Below are positions 27,215-40,190 of a stretch of 64,000 bases of DNA, piece by piece. The notes under the pieces were generated by a model. It was not told the origin of the DNA. It was given only the letters and a program-made list of their open reading frames with translations, and searched no databases. Numbering within the stretch: position 1 is the first letter of the stretch; the number at the start of each line of letters is the position of its first letter. This DNA comes from CAWDYA01 sp963806495 (GTDB lineage: Bacteria > Acidobacteriota > Polarisedimenticolia > JACPZX01 > DASXTC01): contig CAWDYA010000011.1 of assembly GCA_963806495.1 (NCBI GenBank), positions 372,001 through 436,000 of the forward strand, read 5' to 3'. A program made the position numbers and the translations under genes.

Positions 27215-28431
27215 CGTCTGCCTCCCGGGATCTGCTTGCTGCGGTCCAGGTCGCCCCGATCGGTCAGGAACTTCTCGAGCCCGTACTTCTGGATGTACTG
27301 GTCGTTGGTGACCTTCGGGTCAAGGTCGTTCTCCCTCGGGAGCCAGTCGCCGCGCAGCCTCAGGAACTTCGTCTCCCCGTAGGTGTCGATGAACTCCTTG
27401 TTGGTGTACTGCGTGAGCGGCTTGCTCGGCCTCGCCGCGGCCTCGGCGCCCAGGACCACCCCCTGACCCACGAGAGGCGGCACCGGACCCGATGGCATGC
27501 TCCTGACGGGGGGCTGCTGCGCCTGGGGCTTCGGCTGAGCCGCGGCGGGCGCCGGCTGTGGCACCGGCTGTGACACTGGCTGCCCGGCCCGCGGCGGGGC
27601 CGCGGCCTGCTGCGGGGGCTGCGCCGGCGTCCCCACGGACCCGGCGGGAGGTTGCTCCGGACCTGCAGCCTGCCCGGCGGCGGAGGCGGTGACCTGAGTC
27701 TGGTCGGGCGGCGCGGCCTGTTCGTCCCCGGGTCCTCCCCGGGCGGGCGCAGTGTCGGCGCCGGCCGCGTCGGCATCGGCCTGCTCGCCCGATTCCCCTT
27801 CCGGTGGAGCCTCGGGCAGACCCGCGACGGGGCTCGGCGGCGAGGAGGCAGCCTGCGAGCCCGGCTTGCCGGCAGGGATGTAGTCCATCGTCAGGTCGAA
27901 GTTGATCTCCGTTTTCGATTCCCTCGTGTTCTCGCTGACCGGGTAGACCCGCATGAAGAAGTCGGAACTGGTCAGATTCGACTCGAAGTCGTACATCGCC
28001 TCGGCTGTCTTGGAGAGACCGTCGATCTGGATCTCGATACCCGTGGCGGAGATCGACGGGCGGATCGACCGGATCTTGACGTCGGGAGGTATCAGGTCCT
28101 CCATCCGATCGAAGAGAGTCGACCAGGAGAACAGGCGGCTGAGGATCAGCCCGTTGGCGAAGCTCGACTTGCTGTCGAGGGTCTTGAGGTTCAGACCGGA
28201 GATGTCCTTCTTCATCTTCTCCACGTCGTCGCGCAACGCCATGTAGACCTTGGTTCGTTCCGCCAGATCGGCCTCGAGCCGCGCGAGATCCTCTCCCCTG
28301 CTCGTGAAGTCGTACACGTTGTAGACGCTGGCCGTGAGCAGCACCGCGAAGCAGGTGCCGAACACCGCGTAGTACACCGTGTTGTTGCGGAACGGCCGGC
28401 GCGCGAGGTTTATCGAGGGCGGTCTGATCAT
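27211..28431 (-). CDS. pilN: PilN-like protein with long Pro/Ala/Gln-rich C-terminal extension
   Basis: The first 210 residues follow PilN: a conserved cytoplasmic INLARRPFRNN motif that binds PilM, one membrane segment (AVFGTCFAVLLTASVYNVYD), a coiled coil and a ferredoxin-like domain (VKIRSIRPSISATGIEIQID). Unlike usual PilN (about 190-220 residues), it continues to 406. The tail comprises about 120 residues rich in Pro, Ala and Gln and then a conserved-looking module (LTQYTNKEFIDTYGETKFLR, DPKVTNDQYIQKYGLEKFLT). This looks like two copies of a short repeat. The start (ATG 28431) overlaps the PilM stop. The extension's role is unknown; it would lie in the periplasm. Confidence 0.83.
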   Translation of the reverse strand: MIRPPSINLARRPFRNNTVYYAVFGTCFAVLLTASVYNVYDFTSRGEDLARLEADLAERTKVYMALRDDVEKMKKDISGLNLKTLDSKSSFANGLILSRLFSWSTLFDRMEDLIPPDVKIRSIRPSISATGIEIQIDGLSKTAEAMYDFESNLTSSDFFMRVYPVSENTRESKTEINFDLTMDYIPAGKPGSQAASSPPSPVAGLPEAPPEGESGEQADADAAGADTAPARGGPGDEQAAPPDQTQVTASAAGQAAGPEQPPAGSVGTPAQPPQQAAAPPRAGQPVSQPVPQPAPAAAQPKPQAQQPPVRSMPSGPVPPLVGQGVVLGAEAAARPSKPLTQYTNKEFIDTYGETKFLRLRGDWLPRENDLDPKVTNDQYIQKYGLEKFLTDRGDLDRSKQIPGGRR

Positions 28432-29496
28432 GCGGCCCCCTGGCTGTCGCGTCCGAGCGCCGCGCCGACGGACGGGGCGAGCCGCTGCAGGAGCTCGTCG
28501 GCGCGATCGGCGCCCGCCGCGGCGATCCGGCCGGTGAGCCCCACCACACGCCGCACGTCGATGAGGTCCGGGCGCGACTGCACCGGCGCATCGGAGAACA
28601 GAGAGGCCACGCGATCCGGGTCGTGACCCGTGAGACGCATGTAGACGCGTGAGAGCACGGTGCCGCCGAGCCGCTCCTGGTAGTACAGCAGCGACGCCTG
28701 CACCTCGCGATGGATCAGCCGGTGGTTCGACTCGGGGTCGTTGTCGCCGCCGAAAGCGAAGGTCTTGCACCGGTAGAAGATCGGCAGCCCGGCCCGGAAG
28801 ATCATCACCGTGAAGAAGGTGCCCGTGGCGTTCAGGAGCATGAACTCGCCGTCGGCCGGGACCTCGGCGTCGATGACACCCCGGTACAGGTGCACGAGGC
28901 TGAAGGTGCTCAGGTCGATCAGCCCGACGCGGATGTTCTGCCCCGCGAGGAGCGATTCGTGCTCCTCCAGGATGGTGGTGGGGATGAGAACGGCGAGCAG
29001 CGTGAAGCCGCCGGCGGGCCGCGGGAGCACCTGATAGTCGACGGTCGACTCCTCCACCTTGAACGGCACCGCCTTCTTCATCTTCCAGCGCACCATCTCG
29101 ATCACCTCGCGGCGCGTGCGCGGCAGCTCGTCGAACGCAAGCAGAGCCACGCGGGCGAGATGGTCGGGGATCACCATCGAGATCCTGTCGGTCTCGACGC
29201 CTTCCTTGCGCATGGCGCTCGCCACCAGCTCGCGGAAGCGATCGGCAGACCGGACGCGCATCCGGAAGAAGTCGCTGTCGAGCAGGTCGTCGGGCAGCTC
29301 CACCAGGTCGTAGGAGGTGAGCGACCACTTCTTCGCTTCCTTGTCCTTCGCGAGGCGGGCGAGGGCCACCTGGTTGATCCCCATGTCCAGGGCGACCGGC
29401 GGGTAGTGGGCCTTGAGGCCCGTCGAGCCCCCGGCGGACGTGCCGATGGTGAGCCACGACGGCAGCTTCAGGTTCTTGAGGTCGAGGTTAAGGAAG

Positions 29497-29507
<11 letters not shown>
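28428..29507 (-). CDS. pilM: PilM-like actin-fold ATPase
   Basis: PilM is a cytoplasmic actin-like ATP-binding protein that docks on the N-terminus of PilN. The 359-residue protein shows the phosphate-1 region VALDMGINQVALARLA, a middle LTSYDLVELPDDLL, the conserved helix TRREVIEMVRWKMKKAVPFK and the second nucleotide region LLNATGTFFTVMIFRAG. The start region overlaps the GspE/PilB stop by 11 bases and the end overlaps pilN by four, so it is part of a tightly coupled operon. Confidence 0.88.
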
Positions 29508-31167
<1,660 letters not shown>

Positions 31168-31176
31168 TGGCTGCTC

Positions 31177-32394
31177 CTACGAACTCGACATGGCGGACGA
31201 CTTGATGAGAGGCAGATAGATCGCCAGGATCATGGTCGCGACCACGACACCCATGAACACCAGCATCGCCGGCTCCATCAGCGACACCAGCGTCGTCAGA
31301 TCGGTGTCGATCTCCTCCTCGTAGAACCCCGCGACGGCGCTCAGCATCTCCTCGAGCGCGCCGGTCGACTCACCGACCTTGATCATCTCGACCGCCATGT
31401 CGGTCATCAGTCCTGTCTTTTCCAGCGATTCCCACATCGGCTGGCCTTCGCGCACCTTGCGCGCGACCACCAGCATCTCGGTCTCGAAGACTCGGTTGCC
31501 CACGACATGCGCGGAAATCTCGATCGACGTGACGAGCGGGATACCCCCCTGCACCAGCGTTCCGAGGGTCCTGCAGAAGCGGGATATGGCGTACTTGGAG
31601 AATATCCTGCCGAGGATCGGCAGCTTCATCTTCCGCCGGTCCCACGCCATGGCCCCCGCATCCGAGCGCTTGTACATCACCCCCGCGATCACCGCGACGA
31701 TGATCGCCGGGATGAAGATATAGATGTAGTTCTCCACAAGACCGGCGGCGAAAAGCACCGCCCGGGTGACGGGGGGCATGTCGGCCCCGAGATCGTGGAA
31801 GAACTCCTGGAACTTCGGGAGGATGAAGAGCACCAGCAGGACCACCAGGCCGATCGCCATGGTGGCCAGGATGGCCGGATAGATCATCGCCGACACCACC
31901 TTCTTGCGAAGGCCGATGATGGTCTTGCTGTACGTGATGTACCGGCGGATCACCGCGGCGATCTCGCCGGAACGCTCGCCCGAGGCGAGCGACGAGGCAT
32001 AGAGACGCGGGAACAGGTCGCCGTGCGACTCGAACGCCTCGGACAGCGACGCGCCGCTCTTGACCTGGTCGCGGATGTCGGCCAGGGCCTCGCGGAACAC
32101 CGGATTCTTCCGTCGCTCGAGCAGGATGTCGAGGCTGGAGATGATCGGCAACCCGGCCTTGATCAGCGAGGCGAGCTCCTGGTTGAAGATCAGGAACTCC
32201 TTGGCGCCGATCCGCTTGCGCTTGAACGCCGAAAAGTCCAGCAGGGCCGCCGCGGCCGCCTTCTTCCGGATGGAGAAGACGAGGAAGTCCTTGGCATCGA
32301 ACTCCTGCCGCAGCTCCTGCTCGGAGTCGGCGGTGTAGGTCCGCTCGATGATCTGGCCCGTTGAGGTTCCCAGCTTGCAGACGAACTCGGCCAT
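31177..32394 (-). CDS. PilC/GspF-type inner-membrane platform protein
   Basis: A 405-residue polytopic protein with the two-fold GspF domain. Copies around residues 65-190 and 265-395 each carry the helical pattern with FNQELASLIKAGLPIISSLD, and later FCRTLGTLVQGGIPLVTSIE. Membrane segments follow (AILATMAIGLVVLLVLFILP, VENYIYIFIPAIIVAVIAGV and a C-terminal one before PLIKSSAMSSS). It anchors the ATPase and pseudopilus at the inner membrane. Three-base gap to the upstream secretin-N protein gene. Confidence 0.93.
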   Translation of the reverse strand: MAEFVCKLGTSTGQIIERTYTADSEQELRQEFDAKDFLVFSIRKKAAAAALLDFSAFKRKRIGAKEFLIFNQELASLIKAGLPIISSLDILLERRKNPVFREALADIRDQVKSGASLSEAFESHGDLFPRLYASSLASGERSGEIAAVIRRYITYSKTIIGLRKKVVSAMIYPAILATMAIGLVVLLVLFILPKFQEFFHDLGADMPPVTRAVLFAAGLVENYIYIFIPAIIVAVIAGVMYKRSDAGAMAWDRRKMKLPILGRIFSKYAISRFCRTLGTLVQGGIPLVTSIEISAHVVGNRVFETEMLVVARKVREGQPMWESLEKTGLMTDMAVEMIKVGESTGALEEMLSAVAGFYEEEIDTDLTTLVSLMEPAMLVFMGVVVATMILAIYLPLIKSSAMSSS

Positions 32395-32397
32395 CGC

Positions 32398-33159
32398 TCA
32401 GGGCTCCTGCGTCGTCGCGGTGATCGAGACGAACAGCGCCTGCTTGGAATCCTGGCTGCTCGTCGCGCCCAGCACCGTGGTCTGGTGGTCCTTCAGATTG
32501 AGCACGAGATCGATCATGGGGACGTACTTCGGCTCGGTGCCGTCGCCGGCGCCGGCCGGCCGGCGCGGCCTCTCCAGCAGGAAGCGCTCCAGCCGGATGA
32601 CGCCGATGCGGGGGGTGACGGCTCCCATCTCGAACCGCACGCGGTAGTCGTCGGGCGCGGCGCCGAGGACGACCGTACCCGGCTCTCCTTCCGCCGTGGT
32701 GATCGACGCGCCGCCGATCTCCGTGATGACTCCCCATTTGGTCAGATCCTGGATCACGGCCGGTGGCAGACCCATCCGGCGCGGGTGCGGCGGGGTCGTC
32801 TGCTGTGGAGTCCCCTCCTCGGCCCGCATGAGCTGGATCACGAGCTGCACGCCGCGCGGCGGGAGATCGAAGCCGGCGATCAGCTCCCCGATCCGTGCCA
32901 CCGCCTGGGCCGTGTCGGTCACCGTGACCGAGCGAATCCTCGGCTGCACGGCGTAGGACCCCCGCTCGCTCACCACCGGCTGGATCAACGCCACGATCTC
33001 GTCGATACCGCGGTACCGGGCGGTGAAGGTCTTCGTGACGAGTCCGTCGTCGGCCGGAACCGCTCCCGGCAGGCCCGTGAGCAGGGCGAGCGCGAGCACC
33101 GCGGCCAGCCGGCCGGCCGCGCGCGAAGCCGCGGCGAGCGGCCCATCATGCCGCCTCAC
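32398..33159 (-). CDS. Exported secretin-N-domain (NolW-like) protein of the secretion operon
   Basis: A signal peptide (LAAVLALALLTGLPGAVPAD) leads into a domain with the secretin N1/NolW pattern: TKTFTARYRGIDEIVALIQP, then RSVTVTDTAQAVARIGELIA and GFDLPPRGVQLVIQLM. The second half (GAVTPRIGVIRLERFLLERP, PMIDLVLNLKDHQTTVLGAT) resembles the beta-strand region of a secretin without the full channel. At 253 residues it is too short to be a channel by itself and may act as an accessory or adaptor to the main secretin. Its ATG overlaps the anti-sigma stop by four bases. Confidence 0.75.
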   Translation of the reverse strand: MRRHDGPLAAASRAAGRLAAVLALALLTGLPGAVPADDGLVTKTFTARYRGIDEIVALIQPVVSERGSYAVQPRIRSVTVTDTAQAVARIGELIAGFDLPPRGVQLVIQLMRAEEGTPQQTTPPHPRRMGLPPAVIQDLTKWGVITEIGGASITTAEGEPGTVVLGAAPDDYRVRFEMGAVTPRIGVIRLERFLLERPRRPAGAGDGTEPKYVPMIDLVLNLKDHQTTVLGATSSQDSKQALFVSITATTQEP

Positions 33160-33776
33160 AGATCGATCCCCGAGTCGACGATGAGCACGAGCTCGGTGAC
33201 GGGGGCCTGCCCGCCGGAGCCCGTGGCGGGCGACGCCCCCTGCTCGTATTTCATGCTGAACACCTGCACCGTGCGTGAGTCGGGCGTGCGCACCTGCTCG
33301 ACCGTCTGCGGCAGCGGCTCGGCCGCCGCGCCTTCGGACTGGGGGACCAGGGCCGCCACCACGGGCGGCTCCACCGCGGCGGGCCGATCGACGAGCAGCG
33401 CACGCATGACGAGCGGGACGGCGAACAGGAGCGCCGCGGCGCCGACGACGGCGGCCGCGCGAAGCGGGGTCCAGGCCGAAGGGGCCAGCCAGCGCAGGAA
33501 GCCCGGGACACGGGCCCCGGCCGGACGCCGCGCGATCTCATCCGCAATCGCGGGCCAGAAGCCCTCCCACGTCGCGGGAGGGACGCACTCGTCGGCCAGC
33601 GGTGCGAAGAGCTGCAGCGGGTCGCGGCTCGTGACCTTCTCGAAGCATGCGGGGCACTGATGGATGTGCAGGCGCATCCCGCGGCGCTCGGGGGGCGGCA
33701 CCTGGTCCAGCAGGTACGATTCGAGGTACGCCCCGACCCGGTCGCAGTCGAACAGATCGGTCGGCACGCGGCTCAT
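33156..33776 (-). CDS. Anti-sigma factor-like zinc-finger membrane protein
   Basis: The N-terminal cytoplasmic part has a zinc-binding anti-sigma pattern (RLHIHQCPACFEKV: His, Cys-x-x-Cys) near residue 40. One membrane segment (AAAVVGAAALLFAVPLVMRA) lies around residue 115. The periplasmic tail is rich in Ala, Pro and Val. Length 206 residues from the ATG at 33776, which overlaps the sigma-factor stop by four bases. That coupling supports a sigma/anti-sigma pair controlling the downstream secretion genes; the signal is unknown. Confidence 0.82.
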   Translation of the reverse strand: MSRVPTDLFDCDRVGAYLESYLLDQVPPPERRGMRLHIHQCPACFEKVTSRDPLQLFAPLADECVPPATWEGFWPAIADEIARRPAGARVPGFLRWLAPSAWTPLRAAAVVGAAALLFAVPLVMRALLVDRPAAVEPPVVAALVPQSEGAAAEPLPQTVEQVRTPDSRTVQVFSMKYEQGASPATGSGGQAPVTELVLIVDSGIDL

Positions 33777-34357
33777 GGCTTCGGCCCGCGGAAGTACTCG
33801 GGATAGCGGCGTCTCAGCCCGTCCTGCAGGACGCGGCGCGCCTGAAGGAGGTGGTTGCGCACGGTGGAGGCCTTGACATCCATGATCCGCGCGATCTCCT
33901 CGGTCGGCACGCCCTCGATCTCCCTCAGGGTGAAGGCCGCTCGCTGCTGCGGCGTCAATCCTGCGGCCAGATGGTTGAAGATCCGCCTCAACTCCGCCCG
34001 CATCACGTCGGCATCCGCTCCCGGCAGCGCCTCGCCGGGCAACGCGTCGGCCTCGGTTCCCTCGTCCTGCACCGGCTCCCCCGGCGGCGTCCGCTTCCGC
34101 CTCCGGTAGAAATCGATCGCCAGATTGACCACGATACGGAAGAACCACGGGTCGAACCTGGAGTTCTCGTCGAACCGGGACAACGTCGACCAGAGCCTGA
34201 TGAAGGCCTGCTGCGCGATGTCCTTTGCGTCGTCCTCGTCGCCCACGATGTTGAAGGCGACCCGGAAAGCCCTCTCCCGCTTCAGCCCGACGAGCTGCTC
34301 GAACGCCCGCTGATCGCCCTGCAGCGACATCCTGATCAGCGTCCGTTCGTCGACCAT
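33773..34357 (-). CDS. ECF-family RNA polymerase sigma factor
   Basis: A 194-residue sigma-70-family protein with region 2 (RAFRVAFNIVGDEDDAKDIA, AFIRLWSTLSRFDE, FRIVVNLAIDFYRRRKR) and region 4 (LTPQQRAAFTLREIEGVPTE, MDVKASTVRNHLLQARRVL). These are separated by an acidic linker, as is usual for ECF factors. It is the first gene of a run of 14 minus-strand genes that continues through the whole secretion apparatus, overlapping the anti-sigma gene by four bases. Autoregulation of the cluster is likely but no clear ECF promoter was recognised in the 192-bp upstream gap. Confidence 0.92.
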   Translation of the reverse strand: MVDERTLIRMSLQGDQRAFEQLVGLKRERAFRVAFNIVGDEDDAKDIAQQAFIRLWSTLSRFDENSRFDPWFFRIVVNLAIDFYRRRKRTPPGEPVQDEGTEADALPGEALPGADADVMRAELRRIFNHLAAGLTPQQRAAFTLREIEGVPTEEIARIMDVKASTVRNHLLQARRVLQDGLRRRYPEYFRGPKP

Positions 34358-34549
34358 CAGCCGTGCCCCCGCCGTCGGGCCAGAGGATCACCGGCTTCGG
34401 CACGGATGAAGTCCATCCCCATTACGAAGACGGGGTGGGCCGTGTCTAGAGGATTCCGCCGCCGGCGAGCCTGGAAAATGAAAGCCACAATGTAGTCAAT
34501 CACTTGCGAGGCGTCAACGAGGAGCGGTCGGGCCGCGCGCCCACCCGGA

Positions 34550-35629
34550 TCAGCCCCGGCGACCCTTCGCCAGATGGTCGAAGCCGCCGGCCGGCAGGCG
34601 GGTGGAGCGGCCGGAAGGGGCCGTCAGGATCACCCCGGCCCGGCGGGAGGTGATCCGTCCGATCGACAGGCACCCGAGCGCCACCGCCAGGCGCTCCCGC
34701 GAGGGGGGGACGGTGAAAAGCAGCTCGTAGTCCTCACCGCCATCGAGCGCGAGCTTCAGCGGGTCGATGCCGGCTGCCGCCGCGATGGCGCGCGCCGGGT
34801 CGCCGATCGGTACGGCGGGCGCGAGAATCCGCGCCCCCACGCCGGACGCGGCGGCGAGCCGGTGCAGGTCGGTCGACAGCCCGTCGGAGAGATCGATGGC
34901 GGCGGTGGCAATCCCCCGCTGCCGCAGACGCCGTCCCAGCCCGAGGCGGGGGCGCGGGTCGAGGTGCAGCCGCAGCGCTTCGGCGAGACGCACGGGCGGC
35001 AGCCGGCGCAACGCGGCCCTCGCGCGGCCGCGGCCGGGCGGTGTCACGCCGGTCACGGTGCGCCGGCCGGCACCGAGCCGCGGCCGCCACCGGTTCTCGA
35101 GCAGCCACCGCCCCGCCGACGAACCCCCGAGCGGGCCGCTCACGAAGACGGCATCACCGACGCGCGCGCCGGAGCGCGTCAGCGGCGGCCTGCGCCCCGC
35201 GCCGAGGTCGCCGAGGATCGTGATCGACAGGAACAGCCCGCCGGGCGAGCCCGCCGTATCGCCCCCCACGAGGTCGACACCGTGCTCGCGGGCCGAGGAG
35301 GCGAGACCGTCGATCAGGTCGTCGAGGAACGCGTCGTCGAGATCGGCCGGGATGCCGAGCACCAGCAGACAGGCCGTGGGCACGGCACCCATGGCGGCAA
35401 TATCGCTCAAGTTGACCGCGAGGGCCTTCCGGCCGAGGAGGAACGCGGGCTCCTCGCGCCGGAAGTGGATCGACTCGATCAGGCAGTCGACAGAGACGAC
35501 CGTCCGGCCGGAGGCGGGCAGCACCGCCGCGTCGTCGCCGATGCCGCGCGGTGCCGGAGGGGCGGATCCGGAGAAACGCCGCCGGACCGTCTCGATGAAA
35601 TCGTTTTCGTCGCGATGCCGCCGTTTCAC
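34550..35629 (-). CDS. thiL: Thiamine-monophosphate kinase ThiL
   Basis: ThiL phosphorylates thiamine monophosphate to the active cofactor thiamine diphosphate. The 359-residue protein is in the PurM-like superfamily: GIGDDAAVLPASGR near residue 30, HFRREEPAFLLGRKALAVNL, SDIAAMGAVPTACLLVLGIP, the Gly-rich DLVGGDTAGSPGGLFLSI, and a late IDLSDGLSTDLHRLAAASG and LDGGEDYELLFTVPPS. The middle is unusually rich in Arg/Leu (TPPGRGRARAALRRLPPVR), but the frame is intact. Other thi genes are absent from the window. It follows lon by 13 bp and is probably co-transcribed with it. Confidence 0.92.
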   Translation of the reverse strand: MKRRHRDENDFIETVRRRFSGSAPPAPRGIGDDAAVLPASGRTVVSVDCLIESIHFRREEPAFLLGRKALAVNLSDIAAMGAVPTACLLVLGIPADLDDAFLDDLIDGLASSAREHGVDLVGGDTAGSPGGLFLSITILGDLGAGRRPPLTRSGARVGDAVFVSGPLGGSSAGRWLLENRWRPRLGAGRRTVTGVTPPGRGRARAALRRLPPVRLAEALRLHLDPRPRLGLGRRLRQRGIATAAIDLSDGLSTDLHRLAAASGVGARILAPAVPIGDPARAIAAAAGIDPLKLALDGGEDYELLFTVPPSRERLAVALGCLSIGRITSRRAGVILTAPSGRSTRLPAGGFDHLAKGRRG

Positions 35630-35642
35630 ACGGCGGAGAGTA

Positions 35643-38056
<2,414 letters not shown>

Positions 38057-38060
<4 letters not shown>

Positions 38061-38518
38061 GGGTTCTCCTCCAGCGTCTTGACCGGGATGACGACTTCCT
38101 CACCGCGCCGGTTCGGCACCTTGGGGAAAAAGACCTCCAGCACTCCCGCCTTGAGGACGGCCGTCGCGTCACGGGTGTTGATCGGTGTCGCAAGGGGGAT
38201 CACGCGGCGGAACTTGCCGGCCACGCGCTCCATGCAGTGGAACTTGGCCTGATTCTTCGGCTCGTTGCGCGTGCGCTCGCCGGTGATGATGAGCGCCCCG
38301 CCGAGCGCGCTGAGGCGCAGTGTCTCGGCCGGCACGCCGGGGATCTCGGCCCTCAGGACCAGACCCTTCTCGGTCTGGCACACATCGACGCTGGGTATCC
38401 ACGAATTGACGTTCGATCCGCTCCCCTCGTCGCGCAGCTCCAGCAGCACGTCGAAAAGCTTGTTCATCTCGCTCTGGATGCGGGCGATCTCCAGATACGG
38501 GCCGAAATTCTGGTCCAT
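38057..38518 (-). CDS. Small heat-shock protein (Hsp20/alpha-crystallin)
   Basis: This 153-residue protein has an alpha-crystallin domain: WIPSVDVCQTEKGLVLRAEI, GVPAETLRLSALGGALIITG, then the conserved FRRVIPLATPINTRDATAVL and KAGVLEVFFPKV. It ends with an IxI-type oligomerisation motif (VVIPV). It acts as an ATP-independent holdase. An AGGAGG site sits four bases before the ATG. Its overlap with lon suggests joint stress expression, but no CIRCE or other operator was recognised upstream. Confidence 0.93.
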
Positions 38519-38593
38519 CGGGTCCTCCTGGGTCGGCGTGCGCGGGGCTGAATATGGTGGGTCACCGGGGGCCGCGCAAGGCGCGGCGCCGGC

Positions 38594-39067
38594 CTATCGG
38601 CTCTCCTCGGCCTTCTTCTGATCGAGCAGCCCCTTGAGCTCCTCGAGGAAGTCCCCGGGCTCCTCGAACCGCCTGTAGACGGAAGCGAACCGGACGTATG
38701 CGACCTTGTCCAGCTCGCGCAACCTGAGCATCACATGTGCGCCCACCCGGTCGGTGGTGAGCTCCTTGTCCGGGCTCTCCTGCAGCAGCGTCTCGACCTC
38801 GTCGGCGATCTGGTCGAGGGCGCTCAGCGGCACGGGCCGCTTCTGGCAGGCCTTGAGGAGCCCCGTCATCAGCTTGGGCCGGTTGAACGGCTCCCGCCTC
38901 CCGTCCTTCTTGATCAGACGGTAGGTGATCTCGTCGATTCTTTCATAGGATGTGAACCGTTTCTTGCAGGAGAGGCACTCGCGGCGGCGGCGGATCACCG
39001 CGCCGTCCTTGCCCTCGCGCGAGTCGACGACCTTGTCCTGGAGATGGCCACAGAACGGACACTTCAC
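38594..39067 (-). CDS. nrdR: Transcriptional repressor NrdR
   Basis: NrdR represses ribonucleotide reductase genes in response to ATP/dATP. The 157 residues contain an N-terminal zinc ribbon with C3, C6, C31 and C34 (MKCPFCG, RECLSCKKRF) and then an ATP-cone domain (LIKKDGRREPFNRPKLMTGL, AHVMLRLRELDKVAYVRFAS). Length and motifs are normal. No ribonucleotide reductase gene lies in the window. It overlaps the flippase-like gene by four bases. Confidence 0.97.
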   Translation of the reverse strand: MKCPFCGHLQDKVVDSREGKDGAVIRRRRECLSCKKRFTSYERIDEITYRLIKKDGRREPFNRPKLMTGLLKACQKRPVPLSALDQIADEVETLLQESPDKELTTDRVGAHVMLRLRELDKVAYVRFASVYRRFEEPGDFLEELKGLLDQKKAEESR

Positions 39068-40104
39068 TTCGAGGCTCCAGCGGCCGGGGCGGCCGCATCG
39101 GCCTCACCCGTGAACCGCGACAGGCTCCGGAAGGAAAGACCCTCCTTCCAGAGGAGTCCGGCGCCGATGAGAATCACCGGGCCGACGGCGAACAGATGCG
39201 TCACCAGGATGGTGGCGGCGGCCCGGTTCGCCTCGACGCCGAAGAAGACGACCAGGCCGAGCTTGCCGGCATACTCATACGTCCCCACGCCGCCCTGCGT
39301 CGGCACGGCGATGCCGATCGTCAGGAGCGCCATCATCAGCATGCTGTCGGCGAACCCGAGGCCGATGTCGAAGGCCTTGAGCGACGCCCAGACCGACGCG
39401 GTGATCACCAGCCAGATGGCAATCGACTCGATCCAGGCCACCGTGAAGATCCAGCCGCCCTTCACCGCGTCGAATCCGCCCAGAAACGCGTGCAGCAGCC
39501 GCGGCAGCATCGCCTCCTCTCCGCCGGCGCGCCGGCTGAAGATCTCGTAGATGCGCTGCCGGTGGTGCACCAGCAGGTAGAGCACGGGGAAGATCGCCAG
39601 CGTGCCGAAACCGAGGACGAGGCCGGCCTTGCGGACCTGTCCCATCTGGAGCGCCTCGGCGCCGCCTTCAGGGATGTGCAGGAAGAAAACCAGGTAGGTG
39701 CCGAGCAGGAGGGCCACGCTGAGCGCGTCCATCAGCCGTTCGAGCACGCACGTGGCCACCGTGCCCGACTTGCTGATCCGCTCGCGCTGGGCCAGCATGA
39801 TCGGCCGCAGGATCTCGCCCAGCCTCAGCGGCAGCACCATCGTGACCAGATAGCCGATCGACGTGGTGGAGAACAGGTTGTAGAAACCGATCCTCGCCTT
39901 CATCGGGTCCAGCAGGATCCGCCAGCGGAAGCAGCGCAGCGTCAGGTGGACGAGCTGCATCACCACCGCGAGCGCCAGCCATTCGGGCCGGGCCTGCCGC
40001 ACGTACACCAGTATCTGACCGAGGTCCAGGTTGCGGAAAAACAGGAACAGGAAGACGGCTGCCAGGAGGAAGCTGAGAGCGATCCTCAGGCCTCGTTTCA
40101 TCAT
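39064..40104 (-). CDS. Lysylphosphatidylglycerol synthase-TM/UPF0104-type membrane protein
   Basis: A 346-residue polytopic membrane protein with about eight hydrophobic segments (IALSFLLAAVFLFLFFR, ALSVALLLGTYLVFFLHI, LVLGFGTLAIFPVLYLLVH and others). It has the family motifs FSTTSIGYLVTMVLPLRLGE and IAVPTQGGVGTYEYAGKLG. Members of this family include the flippase domain of MprF and putative lipid or glycan transporters. The soluble MprF synthase domain is absent, so lipid translocation is the more likely role; the substrate is unknown. It is followed by nrdR with a four-base overlap. Confidence 0.82.
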   Translation of the reverse strand: MMKRGLRIALSFLLAAVFLFLFFRNLDLGQILVYVRQARPEWLALAVVMQLVHLTLRCFRWRILLDPMKARIGFYNLFSTTSIGYLVTMVLPLRLGEILRPIMLAQRERISKSGTVATCVLERLMDALSVALLLGTYLVFFLHIPEGGAEALQMGQVRKAGLVLGFGTLAIFPVLYLLVHHRQRIYEIFSRRAGGEEAMLPRLLHAFLGGFDAVKGGWIFTVAWIESIAIWLVITASVWASLKAFDIGLGFADSMLMMALLTIGIAVPTQGGVGTYEYAGKLGLVVFFGVEANRAAATILVTHLFAVGPVILIGAGLLWKEGLSFRSLSRFTGEADAAAPAAGASK

Positions 40105-40190
40105 CGGCGGAACCCGGAATGCGCTCTATGTGCGAAGAATCCTCGCGTCATCATTCAGGCGGGTAACCTACTACAGTGCCGCCGATACGG

